A DNA stretch of 64,000 nt from a bacterium. GTDB taxonomy: Bacteria > Pseudomonadota > Alphaproteobacteria > Sphingomonadales > Sphingomonadaceae. The notes below the pieces were generated by a model that did not search any database, was not told the DNA's origin, and saw only the letters and a list, made by a program, of their open reading frames with translations. Of this stretch, positions 54,459 through 63,671 are shown piece by piece. Position 1 is the first letter of the stretch; each line of letters begins with the position of its first letter. The stretch is from the NCBI GenBank assembly GCA_030824575.1, contig JAVBXL010000044.1, forward strand, positions 1 through 64,000, read 5' to 3'. The position numbers were made by a program, and so were the translations under genes.

Positions 54459-55376
54459 TTACGCGCTTGCGCCGGATGGGGCAACGCCCGCCAGCCAATG
54501 GTCGAGCAGGTGCCAGGCGACCGCCATCGTCGGCGGGGCCAGAAAGGGGGCATCGGGTTCGCCCGCCATCGCCGCGCGGACCTGATCCGCGTCGCACCAG
54601 AAGGCATGCTCTATCTCGCTCGGGTCGAGCGTCAGCGCGTCGTCCAGTGCCTCGCCAATACAGGCGATCATCAGGGAGGAGGGGAAGGGCCAAGGCTGGC
54701 TCATCACATAGCGGACCTTGTGCACCCGCACGCCCGCTTCCTCGAACAATTCGCGCGCCACCGCTTCCTCGATCGTTTCGCCTGGCTCGACGAAGCCCGC
54801 CAACGCCGAATAGCGGCCCTGCGGCCAGGCGTGCTGGCGGCCCAGCAATATGCGTCCGCGATGTTCGGCCAGCATGATGACGACCGGGTCGGTGCGCGGG
54901 AAATGCTCGGCGGCGCAGCTGTCGCACTTGCGCGACCAGCCGGCCTTGGCGGGCTGAGTCGTCCCGCCGCAGACCGAACAATGGCGATGGCGTGCGTGCC
55001 AATGGACCAGGCTGCGCGCGGTGCCATAGAGCGCGACCTCTTCGGTCGGAACCAGCCCGGCGATCGCCCGGCTGCGCGGCGTGGGGACCAGATTGGGGCC
55101 AAGGTCCGCGACCAATCTGGCGAAGATCGGTCGCTTGCCCGGATCGACGCCCAGCAGCAGATGATCCTCGACCCGCGCGCTCGGCTCCAACGGCTCCAGC
55201 AGCAGATGGCCGTCCACCTCGACGGGCTCCAGCCCGTCCAGCACCAGCAGCCGTGCGGCCGGATCGGCGAACGTCTCGGCCAGCAATGCCGGATTGGTGC
55301 GGATATGGTCCACCCGGTCCAGATTGCCCCCGGCAAAGCCCGGCACGGGTTTCTTCGCTGGATCAGTTCCGTGCAT
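54459..55376 (-). CDS. nudC: NAD+ diphosphatase NudC
   Basis: A 305-residue Nudix enzyme that splits NAD(H) and removes NAD caps from RNA. An N-terminal domain is followed by a zinc ribbon (CSVCGG and CDSC), the Nudix box GFVEPGETIEEAVARELFEE and the NADH-specific SQPWPFPSSLM. It overlaps mutY by 14 bp. Confidence 0.95.
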   Translation of the reverse strand: MHGTDPAKKPVPGFAGGNLDRVDHIRTNPALLAETFADPAARLLVLDGLEPVEVDGHLLLEPLEPSARVEDHLLLGVDPGKRPIFARLVADLGPNLVPTPRSRAIAGLVPTEEVALYGTARSLVHWHARHRHCSVCGGTTQPAKAGWSRKCDSCAAEHFPRTDPVVIMLAEHRGRILLGRQHAWPQGRYSALAGFVEPGETIEEAVARELFEEAGVRVHKVRYVMSQPWPFPSSLMIACIGEALDDALTLDPSEIEHAFWCDADQVRAAMAGEPDAPFLAPPTMAVAWHLLDHWLAGVAPSGASA

Positions 55377-56430
55377 CTGCCTGTCTTTCCTTCTTCACCG
55401 CTTCCGCCGCCCGCGCAAATAATGTCGGCAGCCCGGCCGCGTCGATCCGGTCGATGGGCCACCATTCGCCGTCGCCCGGCGGCGTCACATTCTTCCCCAC
55501 ATGGGCATGGTGGACGCGCAGCGCCAGAGAGAAATGGGTGAAGACATGCGCCACATCTGTCTCGATCGTCGTCCAGGCGGCGGCGATCGGCGGCGTCGGG
55601 TCGGGCGCATCGCCCCACTCGGAACTGGGCAGCGCCCGCATCCCGCCCAGCAACCCCTTGTCCGGGCGGCGTACCAGCCAGACATGGCCGTCGCGCGCGA
55701 TCCACCAGGCGTGGCCCGTCCTATGCGGCCGCACCTTCTTCGCCGCCTTGACGGGATAAGCGGCCGGGTCTGCCGTCAAAACCGCGGCGCAATCCTCCCG
55801 CAACGGACAGATGCCGCAGGCGGGATTGCGCGACGTGCAGATGGTCGCGCCCAGATCCATCATCGCCTGCGCGAAATCCCCGGCGCGTGCGTCCGGCGTG
55901 ATGCGGTCGGCCGCCGCGCGTATCTCTGGCCGGGCGGCGGGCAGGGGCGTCGCTATGGCGAACAGCCGCGCCACCACCCGCTCGACATTGGCGTCCACCA
56001 CCACCGCGCGCTGTCCGAAGGCGATCGCGGCGACGGCCGCCGCGGTATAGGCGCCCACCCCCGGTAATGCGCGCAGCCCATCCTCCGTATCGGGAAACAT
56101 GCCGCCATGGGTTTCCGCCACCGCCCGCGCGCAGGCCAGCAGGTTGCGGGCGCGGGCATAATAGCCAAGGCCCGCCCAGGCGGCCATCAGGTCCGCGTCG
56201 TCGCTCGCGGCCAGATCCTGAACCGTGGGCCAGCGCGCTAGGAATTTGGCATAATAGGGGCCGACCGCCGCGACCGTGGTCTGTTGCAGCATCACTTCGG
56301 ACAGCCACACCCGGTACGGATCGGCGGCATTGCTGCCCGGCGGCGCACGCCACGGCAGCCGCCGGGCATGGACGTCATAATGGGCAAGCAGGTCGCTTGC
56401 GATTTTTGTGGCTCTACCCTCGACGCGCAT
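55363..56430 (-). CDS. mutY: A/G-specific adenine glycosylase MutY
   Basis: A 355-residue base-excision repair enzyme that removes adenine opposite 8-oxoguanine. It has the helix-hairpin-helix (LRALPGVGAYTAAAV), the catalytic Asp in VVVDANVERV, the 4Fe-4S cysteines (CTSRNPACGICPLREDC) and a C-terminal Nudix-like domain that recognises 8-oxoG. It is divergent from dciA. Confidence 0.96.
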   Translation of the reverse strand: MRVEGRATKIASDLLAHYDVHARRLPWRAPPGSNAADPYRVWLSEVMLQQTTVAAVGPYYAKFLARWPTVQDLAASDDADLMAAWAGLGYYARARNLLACARAVAETHGGMFPDTEDGLRALPGVGAYTAAAVAAIAFGQRAVVVDANVERVVARLFAIATPLPAARPEIRAAADRITPDARAGDFAQAMMDLGATICTSRNPACGICPLREDCAAVLTADPAAYPVKAAKKVRPHRTGHAWWIARDGHVWLVRRPDKGLLGGMRALPSSEWGDAPDPTPPIAAAWTTIETDVAHVFTHFSLALRVHHAHVGKNVTPPGDGEWWPIDRIDAAGLPTLFARAAEAVKKERQADARN

Positions 56431-56456
56431 GGCGACCCTATGCCATTAAGCGGGCC

Positions 56457-56999
56457 ATGACGGAACGCCCGGCCCCCTCGAAATATAAGAGTCGCAAGAT
56501 ACCGGCCGAAGACAGGCCGCGCGTGGGCGCGCCGCGCGCGATCGCGGACCTGATGCCCGACATCGGCCGCGCCGCTTTCCGCAAGTTCGGCTTCGTCCAA
56601 TCCAGCATCGTCACCCGCTGGGCGGAGATTGTCGGCGCGCATTATGCGGGCATTTCCGCGCCCGAATCGATTCGCTTCCCAGTAGGGCAGAAGGCCGGCG
56701 GCACGCTCCAGCTGACGGTCATGAGCGGCCATGGCCCGATGGTGCAGCACATGCTGCCCGATATCGTCGAACGGGTGAACCGCTTCTTTGGCTATGCCGC
56801 CGTGACGAAGGTCGCGATCCGGCAGGGCGACATCAGGCCGGTGGCTGCCGAACGCCGCCCGCCGCCGCGCAACCTCAAGCCCATTCCTGTCGAACTGGGC
56901 GATTCGCTGCGTGACATTGGCGATCCCGAACTGCGCGCGGTGCTCGAATCGCTGGCGCAGGGGCTTGCCAACAGCAGCGGATTGCCGAAGATCAACTGA
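56457..56999 (+). CDS. dciA: DUF721/DciA-type protein
   Basis: A 180-residue protein of DUF721, the DciA helicase-loader group. Residues about 25-125 form the DciA domain (FGFVQSSIVTRWAEIVGAHYA, then LQLTVMSGHGPMVQHMLPDI); a disordered C-terminal tail follows. In bacteria without DnaC, DciA delivers DnaB at replication start. It is divergent from mutY and precedes the DsbA-like genes. Confidence 0.85.
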   Translation: MTERPAPSKYKSRKIPAEDRPRVGAPRAIADLMPDIGRAAFRKFGFVQSSIVTRWAEIVGAHYAGISAPESIRFPVGQKAGGTLQLTVMSGHGPMVQHMLPDIVERVNRFFGYAAVTKVAIRQGDIRPVAAERRPPPRNLKPIPVELGDSLRDIGDPELRAVLESLAQGLANSSGLPKIN

Positions 57000-57000
57000 A

Positions 57001-57056
57001 GCGATTGACTTGGAAATCGCGCTTAAAACGACTGAGCGATTGACTTGAAAATCGCG
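57001..57056 (+). repeat. tandem 21-bp hairpin repeat
   Basis: GCGATTGACTTGGAAATCGC with a following G (57001-57021) recurs as GCGATTGACTTGAAAATCGC with G (57036-57056), 20 of 21 bases alike. Each unit has inverted ends GCGATT/AATCGC. It lies between dciA and the first DsbA-like gene. Confidence 0.75.
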
Positions 57057-57114
57057 CCAAGGAAACGACGACATTCGGCTGTGGTTCAGCCAAGCCCTAT
57101 TACGGACGCGCCAC

Positions 57115-57786
57115 ATGAAGAAATTGCTCCTGCCGCTTGCCCTGCTAGCTGTTCCCGCCGCGCTGATCGCCGCGCCCGCCGCCAACTGGGTGAGCCGGGT
57201 CGTGCTCTCGCCGATCGGCGGCCATGCGATGGGCAATCCCAACGCGCCGACCAAGATCGTCGAATATGTCAGCTACACTTGTTCGCATTGCGCCCATTTC
57301 GTCGGCGAAGCGAGCGGTCCGCTCAAAAGCGATTATGTGAAGGGCGGCAAGGTCAGCGTCGAAGTCCGCAACGCCGTGCGCGACCGATATGACCTGACCG
57401 CCGCCCTGCTCGCCCGCTGCGGCGGCCCGGCCCGCTTCATGGGCAATCATGAGGCATTGTTCGCCAACCAGACCGCCTGGATGCCGCAGATCGAAGCCTA
57501 TGATGCGGCGACGACGCAGAAGCCTGCGGACCAGACCGCGGCGATGCGCGACATCGGACAGAAGACCGGCCTCTACACGCTCATGGCCAAGCGCGGCTTC
57601 ACCAACGCGCAACTGGATGCCTGCATCGCCAACCCCGCGGCGATGAAGCAGATTCTCGCCATGACCGACGACGCCTGGAACAAGGTGAAGATCGGCGGCA
57701 CGCCCGGCTTTATCGTCAACGGCACGTTGGTCAAGGGATCGACCTGGTCCATTCTCCAGGCCGCATTGCCCCCCGCCGCGCGCTGA
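57115..57786 (+). CDS. periplasmic DsbA-family thiol oxidoreductase 1
   Basis: A 223-residue exported thioredoxin-fold protein (signal MKKLLLPLALLAVPAALIA). The active site CSHC follows EYVSYT, and a cis-Pro is in GGTPGFIVNG. The insertion is of the DsbA/DsbC-like helical type. It probably oxidises or isomerises disulfides in the cell envelope. It is followed after 45 nt by a paralogue. Confidence 0.9.
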   Translation: MKKLLLPLALLAVPAALIAAPAANWVSRVVLSPIGGHAMGNPNAPTKIVEYVSYTCSHCAHFVGEASGPLKSDYVKGGKVSVEVRNAVRDRYDLTAALLARCGGPARFMGNHEALFANQTAWMPQIEAYDAATTQKPADQTAAMRDIGQKTGLYTLMAKRGFTNAQLDACIANPAAMKQILAMTDDAWNKVKIGGTPGFIVNGTLVKGSTWSILQAALPPAAR

Positions 57787-57831
57787 TCTAAAACCTCCTT
57801 CATACCGCCAGCCATCGGAGCCTTGCCCGTC

Positions 57832-58563
57832 GTGAAAGTCGTTTCCGCTCTTGCCCTCATCGCGCTCAGCCTGACCCTCGCCGCCTGCGGCAAGAGCGAG
57901 GAGGGCGCCAAGCCCAGCGGCGATCCCGTCGCCGCCGTCGCCGCACCCGCGGGGACCAGCTGGTCGCAAACGGTCGCCCAGACGCCCGAAGGCTATTATC
58001 TGATGGGCAATCCGTCGGCCAAGATCAAACTGGTCGAATATGGCTCCTACACTTGCAGCCATTGCAAGGATTTTACCGCCGAAGCGTCGGAGGAGATCAA
58101 GAAGATCGTCGATACCGGCAAGATGAGCTTCGAATTCCGCACCTATGTCCGCGATCCGATCGACCTCACCACCGCGCTGCTGGCGCAATGTGGCGGCAAG
58201 GACATTTATTATCCGCTGTCGGAGCAGTTCTTCGCCAACCAGGCGGCGATGTTCGAAAAGGTGCAGGGTAACGAAACCGCCTTCCAGGGCGTCGAAAAGC
58301 TGCCCCCGGCGCAGCGCCCCGGCGCGATCGCGCAGATTGCCGGTCTGGTCGAATATGCCCAGCAGCGCGGCATTGCCGCCGATCAGGCCAAGCAATGCCT
58401 GGCCGACACGGGAGCCGCCGAACGGCTGGCCAAGGGCGTGGAGGCGGCCAACAGCCAATATCAGATCCAGGGCACGCCCAGCTTCCTCATCAACGGCGTG
58501 CTGGTCGACAATGTCGCCAACTGGGCTTCGCTCCAGCCAAAGCTCAAGGAAGCGGGCCTCTGA
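57832..58563 (+). CDS. DsbA-family lipoprotein thiol oxidoreductase 2
   Basis: A 243-residue protein with the same fold: CSHC after EYGSYT and cis-Pro in GTPSFLING. Its signal peptide ends in LTLAAC, a lipobox, so unlike its neighbour it is membrane-anchored. The start is taken as GTG 57832 (MKVVSALALI), with GGAG 11 nt upstream; a TTG three codons earlier is possible. The pair stands just before smc. Confidence 0.9.
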   Translation: MKVVSALALIALSLTLAACGKSEEGAKPSGDPVAAVAAPAGTSWSQTVAQTPEGYYLMGNPSAKIKLVEYGSYTCSHCKDFTAEASEEIKKIVDTGKMSFEFRTYVRDPIDLTTALLAQCGGKDIYYPLSEQFFANQAAMFEKVQGNETAFQGVEKLPPAQRPGAIAQIAGLVEYAQQRGIAADQAKQCLADTGAAERLAKGVEAANSQYQIQGTPSFLINGVLVDNVANWASLQPKLKEAGL

Positions 58564-58631
58564 TTGGACCAGCGGGGGCTGACATCGACGCTTAGGAAAG
58601 CCGGGGCGGCGCGCTGCCCCGGCATGACGTC

Positions 58632-61600
58632 ATGCAGATAAAACGCCTCAAACTTTCCGGCTTCAAAAGCTTCGTCGATGCAACCGAGCTGCGGATCGAA
58701 CCGGGCCTGACCGGCATCGTCGGCCCCAATGGCTGCGGCAAGTCCAACCTGCTGGAGGCGATCCGCTGGGTCATGGGCGAATCCAGCGCCAAATCCATGC
58801 GCGGCGGCGGCATGGAGGATGTGATCTTCGCCGGCACCGCCACCCGCCCGCAGCGCGACTTTGCCGAAGTCTCGCTGCTGACCATCCAGGAACAGGGCGA
58901 ACTGTTCAACGCCGTCGATGTCGGCTCGGACGGCGAACTGGAGGTCACTCGCCGGATCGAGCGCGGCGCCGGCAGCGCCTATCGCGCCAATGGCCGCGAC
59001 GTGCGGGCCAAGGATGTGTCGCTGGTCTTCGCCGACGCCGCCACCGGCCCGCATAGCCCCGCGCTGGTCAGCCAGGGCCGCATCGCCGCCGTCATCGCCG
59101 CCCGCCCGCAGGAACGGCGCGCCATGCTGGAGGAAGCTGCGGGCATCGCCGGGCTGCATGTCCGGCGCAAGGATGCCGAACAGAAATTGCGCGCGGCGGA
59201 GGCCAACCTCGCCCGGCTGGACGAAATCCTGCTGGACATGGATGCGCGCGCCAATGCGCTGCGTCGGCAGGCCCGCGCCGCCGAACGCTATATCCGCCTG
59301 TCCGACCAGATTCGCGTCGCCGAAGGCCGCACGCTCTTCGCCCGCTGGCGCGAAGCCAATGCGAGCGCCGAAGCCGCCCGCGCCGAAGCGAGGCAGGCGG
59401 ACGCCGCCGTCGCCGCCGCGCAGGAGGGGCAGCTTGCCGCCGCCGCTTATGCCAAGGCCGCTATCGCCACGCTGGCCGATCGCCGCGCCGCCGCCCAAAG
59501 CGCGCGCGACGAGGCCAATGAGGCGGGCCATCGCCTCGCCGCGCTGCGCACCGAGCGCGATGCCGTGGTCCGCCGCCTTGCTGACCTTGCCCAGCAGGCG
59601 TCCCGGCTGGAGGAGGATCGCGCGCGTGAAGGCACGCTCGCCAATGACGCCGCCGATGCAATCGCGCGACTGACCGCCGAAATCGCCACGCTCAAGGCGC
59701 GCATCGTGGAGACGGACAAGCTGCGCCCGGCCTTTGCCGCCCGCATCGCCGCGGCGGAGGATGCTGCGCGCGACGCCGAACTGGACCTTGCGCGGGCGAT
59801 GGCGACGCAGGCGGCCGAACAGGCCGAACTGCGCGTCGCCGAAGCGGCGCTGGCCGCCGCGCGCACCCGCCTCGACCGGGCGGAGCGAGAGGTGATGCGC
59901 CTCGCCGCCGAAGCCGCCGCCCTGCCGGACGCAACCCCGCTGGAGGCGCAACGCGCGGCGGCACTGGCCGATCAGGACAAAGCGAAGGCCGATCGCGACG
60001 CCGCCGAAACCACGATCCAGACCGCCGACACCGCCCGCCAGTCCGCCGCCGAGGCGCGCGCCGTGGCGGAGGCCGCCCTGTCCGCCGCCCGCGCCGCCCT
60101 TGCCGCGCTTGATAGCGAGGCGGCGGCGCTGAAACGGGCCGTCGATAGCGGCGCAGGCAACCGGTTGCGCGCGCTCGATCGGCTAAAAGCCGCGCCCGGC
60201 TATGAACGTGCGCTCGCCGCCGCGCTGGGCGACGATCTGGAGGCGCCGGTGGGGGCGGACGGCAAGCGCCGCTGGGCCGGCGCCGATACGCTGCCCGGCG
60301 ATCCCGCTCTGCCCGCCGGGGCAATACCCTTGTCCGCCCATGTCACCGCGCCTGCCGAACTGGCCCGCCGTCTGGCCCAGATCGCAGTGACGGACCGTGA
60401 TGAGGGCCAGCCACTCGCCGTCGGCCAGCGTCTGGTCACGCTAGATGGCCAGTTGCGCCGCTGGGACGGCTATGTCGCGCTGGAAGGCGGCGCGGCCGCG
60501 GCCGAACGGCTGATCCGCCTCAACCGGCTGGACGCGATCGCCACGGTCCGCCCCGCGCTCCAGACCGATGTCGACAACGCCGCCGCCGCGCAGGATGCGG
60601 CCAAGGCGGGCGAACAGGCCGCCGCCCAGGCGCTGGGCCAGGGCCGCACCGCCCTGTCCCAAGCCGACCAACGCCTGCGCGCCGCGCTCCGCGCGGCGGA
60701 CGAGGCGACGACTGCGCTCGAACGGCTCGCCGGGCGGCGCGAAGGGATAGAGGAACGATTGAGTGAGGCGCAGCGCGACCGCGCCGCCGCGCAGGGCGAG
60801 CATGAGGAGGCGCAGGCCGGCCGCGCCGCCTTGCCGGACGGCGCAGAGACGCGCGCGCTGGTCGCCGCGTTGTCGCAGGCCAGCGACAAGGCCCGCGCCG
60901 CCGTCATCCATTTGCAGGCCGATCAGGCGCACGCCGACCGCGCTCTGTCCAGCGACCGCGAGAGGCAGGCGGCGGCCGATGCGGAGATCAAGGGCTGGCG
61001 CGCCCGCGCCGGCGAAGCAGCCAAGCGCATCGCCGCCATGGTCGCCCGCGCCGAAGAGATCGGGACCGAGCGTGGGACGATCGAGGGCCAGCCCGAATCG
61101 CTGGCCGACGCGATCGCCGCGCTCAGCGATCGGGGATCGGCGCTGACCGACGCCGCCGATCAGGCGCGCCGCGCCGAGCTGGAGGCGGAAGCCGCGCTGC
61201 GCACCGCCGAAGGCCGCGCCGCCCAGGCGGGAGAGGCGCTCGCCGCCGCCCGCGAAGCCCGCGCTACCGCGGTCGCTCGCGCCGAGGCCGCCGACGAACG
61301 GCGGGTCGAAACCAACCGCCTGTCGGGCGAGCGGTTCGAATGTCCGCCCCCGCTACTGCCTGAAAAACTGGGTTTCGCCAGCGCCGACGTGCGACTGGCC
61401 CAGACCGAACTGGCCGATCATGACCGTTTCCATACCGAACGCGAACGGATCGGCCCGGTCAACCTCGTCGCGCGCCAAGAACTGGAGGAGATGGAGGCTG
61501 CGCAGGCGAAGAGCCGCGCCGAAAGCGAGGAACTGACCCAGGCGATCCATCGCCTGCGCGGATCGATCGGCAGTTTGAACCGCGAAGGGCGACAGCGCCT

Positions 61601-62075
61601 GCTTGCCGCATTCGAAGCGGTGGACGGCCATTTCCGCCGCCTCTTCACCACGCTCTTCAACGGCGGCCAGGCGCATCTGGAACTGATCGACAGCGACGAT
61701 CCGCTGGAGGCCGGGCTGGAAATCATGGCCCAGCCGCCGGGCAAGAAGCTGGCGGCGCTGACCCTGTTGTCGGGCGGGGAACAGGCGCTGACCGCCGTGG
61801 CGCTGATTTTCGGCCTGTTCCTGACCAATCCTGCGCCGATCTGCGTACTGGACGAGGTCGATGCGCCGCTGGACGACGCCAATGTCGAGCGTTTCTGCGA
61901 CCTGCTCGACGCGATGGTGGCGCAAACCAATACCCGCTACCTGATCGTCACCCATAATGCCGTCAGCATGGCGCGGATGCATCGCCTGTTCGGCGTGACG
62001 ATGGTGGAACGCGGCGTCAGCCGACTGGTGTCGGTCAACCTGCAAAGCGCCGAAGCGCTGCTGGCGGCCGAATGA
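58632..62075 (+). CDS. smc: chromosome segregation protein SMC
   Basis: A 1147-residue structural-maintenance-of-chromosomes ATPase. N-terminal Walker A GPNGCGKSN and the C-terminal signature LLSGGEQALTAVAL and Walker B CVLDEVDAPLDD form the head. Two very Ala/Arg/Glu-rich coiled coils (about 165-490 and 645-1000) flank a hinge (about 495-640, PGYERALAAALGDD). Length is normal for alphaproteobacteria. It compacts and orients the chromosome with ScpA and ScpB, which are not in the window. Confidence 0.97.
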   Translation: MQIKRLKLSGFKSFVDATELRIEPGLTGIVGPNGCGKSNLLEAIRWVMGESSAKSMRGGGMEDVIFAGTATRPQRDFAEVSLLTIQEQGELFNAVDVGSDGELEVTRRIERGAGSAYRANGRDVRAKDVSLVFADAATGPHSPALVSQGRIAAVIAARPQERRAMLEEAAGIAGLHVRRKDAEQKLRAAEANLARLDEILLDMDARANALRRQARAAERYIRLSDQIRVAEGRTLFARWREANASAEAARAEARQADAAVAAAQEGQLAAAAYAKAAIATLADRRAAAQSARDEANEAGHRLAALRTERDAVVRRLADLAQQASRLEEDRAREGTLANDAADAIARLTAEIATLKARIVETDKLRPAFAARIAAAEDAARDAELDLARAMATQAAEQAELRVAEAALAAARTRLDRAEREVMRLAAEAAALPDATPLEAQRAAALADQDKAKADRDAAETTIQTADTARQSAAEARAVAEAALSAARAALAALDSEAAALKRAVDSGAGNRLRALDRLKAAPGYERALAAALGDDLEAPVGADGKRRWAGADTLPGDPALPAGAIPLSAHVTAPAELARRLAQIAVTDRDEGQPLAVGQRLVTLDGQLRRWDGYVALEGGAAAAERLIRLNRLDAIATVRPALQTDVDNAAAAQDAAKAGEQAAAQALGQGRTALSQADQRLRAALRAADEATTALERLAGRREGIEERLSEAQRDRAAAQGEHEEAQAGRAALPDGAETRALVAALSQASDKARAAVIHLQADQAHADRALSSDRERQAAADAEIKGWRARAGEAAKRIAAMVARAEEIGTERGTIEGQPESLADAIAALSDRGSALTDAADQARRAELEAEAALRTAEGRAAQAGEALAAAREARATAVARAEAADERRVETNRLSGERFECPPPLLPEKLGFASADVRLAQTELADHDRFHTERERIGPVNLVARQELEEMEAAQAKSRAESEELTQAIHRLRGSIGSLNREGRQRLLAAFEAVDGHFRRLFTTLFNGGQAHLELIDSDDPLEAGLEIMAQPPGKKLAALTLLSGGEQALTAVALIFGLFLTNPAPICVLDEVDAPLDDANVERFCDLLDAMVAQTNTRYLIVTHNAVSMARMHRLFGVTMVERGVSRLVSVNLQSAEALLAAE

Positions 62076-62113
62076 ATGAGATAGCCAACACAGTTAAGCC
62101 AGACCGAATCGTG

Positions 62114-62145
62114 AAAAAGGGGCCGATCACCACGGCCCCTTTTTT
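62114..62145 (+). terminator. bidirectional terminator after smc
   Basis: AAAAAGGGGCCG pairs with CGGCCCCTTTTTT around a 7-nt loop, so a T-run follows the stem on both strands. It separates smc from the convergent small gene. Confidence 0.92.
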
Positions 62146-62155
62146 CATGCCCGGT

Positions 62156-62491
62156 TCAGGCGTGACCTTGGCAGGGGCTGTCATCCTCGACGCTTAGGCC
62201 AAAGGCGAGCGCATCGGCGCTGCCGACCTTCTCTTCCCCGGCGAACAGCTTGTCGAGTCGCGCCTTGATGTCGCGGCGATAGGCTGCCGTGGCGACCGAT
62301 CGGGACGCGGATACCTCAATGTCGCAGGCGATCGCGTCCTTGATCCGTTCGATCGCGGGTTCGTCCAGCACCCCGGCCCGGCGCAATTCCTGGCACAGTT
62401 GCAGCAGCCCCGCCGCGGTCGCATGGGCGCGCAGGCCGACATTGCTCAGGTCGAAATGCAGTTTCTTCTGTTTGTCCAACGGAACGGTCAT
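62156..62491 (-). CDS. conserved hypothetical protein (111 aa)
   Basis: A mostly helical, soluble protein. It starts with a charged segment (LDKQKKLHFDLSNVGL) and continues with two amphipathic helices (ATAAGLLQLCQELRRAG; IKDAIACDIEVSAS). I recognise no named family. It ends at the bidirectional terminator; it is probably monocistronic. Confidence 0.75.
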   Translation of the reverse strand: MTVPLDKQKKLHFDLSNVGLRAHATAAGLLQLCQELRRAGVLDEPAIERIKDAIACDIEVSASRSVATAAYRRDIKARLDKLFAGEEKVGSADALAFGLSVEDDSPCQGHA

Positions 62492-62565
62492 GATGGCATC
62501 CTCTCTAATTTTATGAGCCTATCATAATCCCAACCGCGAAACAGGCCATCCCGTTCCCTGCGTCG

Positions 62566-63651
62566 TCAGGCCGCAGGCGTCGGTACGACCAGCGCCGGAT
62601 TCTGCTGCTTCATCGCCTTGGACCGTTCCTCCAGATAGACTTTGATCATCGCCACGATCGGATCGGCCAGGAACAGCCCCATGATGCCGAACAGCGCGCC
62701 GAACAATATCTGCGCCGCCAGCACCAGCGCCGGGGCCAGGTCGGTGGCGCGTTTGGCCACCATCGGCACGATCAGGTAACCGTCGATGATCTGCACTACC
62801 ATATAGACGCCAAAGGCATAGAGGCCGGTATCGGTCCCGCCCGAAAAGCCGACCAGGATGATGAGCACGCCCGATATGATCGACCCGATATTGGGCAGGA
62901 AGGCGAACAGGCCGGTCAATATGCCCAGCAGCCCCGCCATCGGCACGCCGCCGGCCCACAGCAGCAGCCATGTGCCCACACCCTCCACCGCCATGCCGAT
63001 CAGCCGCCCGAACATCAACCGGCGCAGCGTCCAGCCCATCTTGTCGGCGACGCGATAGAAATGGGCGCGCTTTTCGATCGGCAGCATCCAGGCGACGCCG
63101 CGCTCATATAATTTGGGTTCGACCGCGATGAAGATCGCCAGCACCAGCATCATCACGCCGCTGGTGATCGCGCCGACCGCGGTGCCGACCGCGGCGGTCA
63201 CCCGGCCCATCGAACTCATCGCCTGGCCCGCCAGGCCTTTCAGGTCGGACGGCGTCGCGCTGATGCCCAGTTGCTGCATCCAGCCGCCGATGCGCATCAC
63301 CTGCGCCTCGACGATGGTGCGCATCGCCTGCGCCTGCGCCGCCAGGCTCGATCCGGTCAAGTAGAAGGTATAGGCCATGAACGCGACCGCGCCCAGCAGC
63401 ACGATCGTCAGCCGCCAGCCGCGCGATATCGGCAGGATGCGGCCCAGCAGGCGGGTGCCGCCGTCCATCATCGTCGCCAGCACCAGCGCGCCCATGATCA
63501 GCATCAGCGGCTGCGCCAGCAATACGACCAGCGCCACCGCTATGGCCAGCGCGAACCAGACGCCGGCGCGCTTCAGTTCATGGCTGACGAGCGGGCTGCG
63601 GACTTCGCTGGGACCGGGTTCTTCGACATGAAATGCCTGCGTGTCGCTCAA
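62566..63651 (-). CDS. AI-2E family transporter
   Basis: A 361-residue inner-membrane protein with about eight helices of the AI-2E (formerly PerM/TqsA) family. A long cytoplasmic or periplasmic loop lies at about residues 100-170, then FLPNIGSIISGVLI and QIIDGYLIVPMVAKRATDL in the conserved C-terminal half. Members export diverse small molecules or ions; the quorum-sensing role is not general. It lies just downstream of lepB on the same strand. Confidence 0.9.
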   Translation of the reverse strand: MSDTQAFHVEEPGPSEVRSPLVSHELKRAGVWFALAIAVALVVLLAQPLMLIMGALVLATMMDGGTRLLGRILPISRGWRLTIVLLGAVAFMAYTFYLTGSSLAAQAQAMRTIVEAQVMRIGGWMQQLGISATPSDLKGLAGQAMSSMGRVTAAVGTAVGAITSGVMMLVLAIFIAVEPKLYERGVAWMLPIEKRAHFYRVADKMGWTLRRLMFGRLIGMAVEGVGTWLLLWAGGVPMAGLLGILTGLFAFLPNIGSIISGVLIILVGFSGGTDTGLYAFGVYMVVQIIDGYLIVPMVAKRATDLAPALVLAAQILFGALFGIMGLFLADPIVAMIKVYLEERSKAMKQQNPALVVPTPAA

Positions 63652-63671
63652 AACCCTATGCCCCTTTCAAA

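Noticed and set aside
59400-61300. Ala/Arg/Glu-rich repeats as a possible separate repeat element
   Set aside because: This is the coiled coil of SMC; the periodicity is that of the protein.
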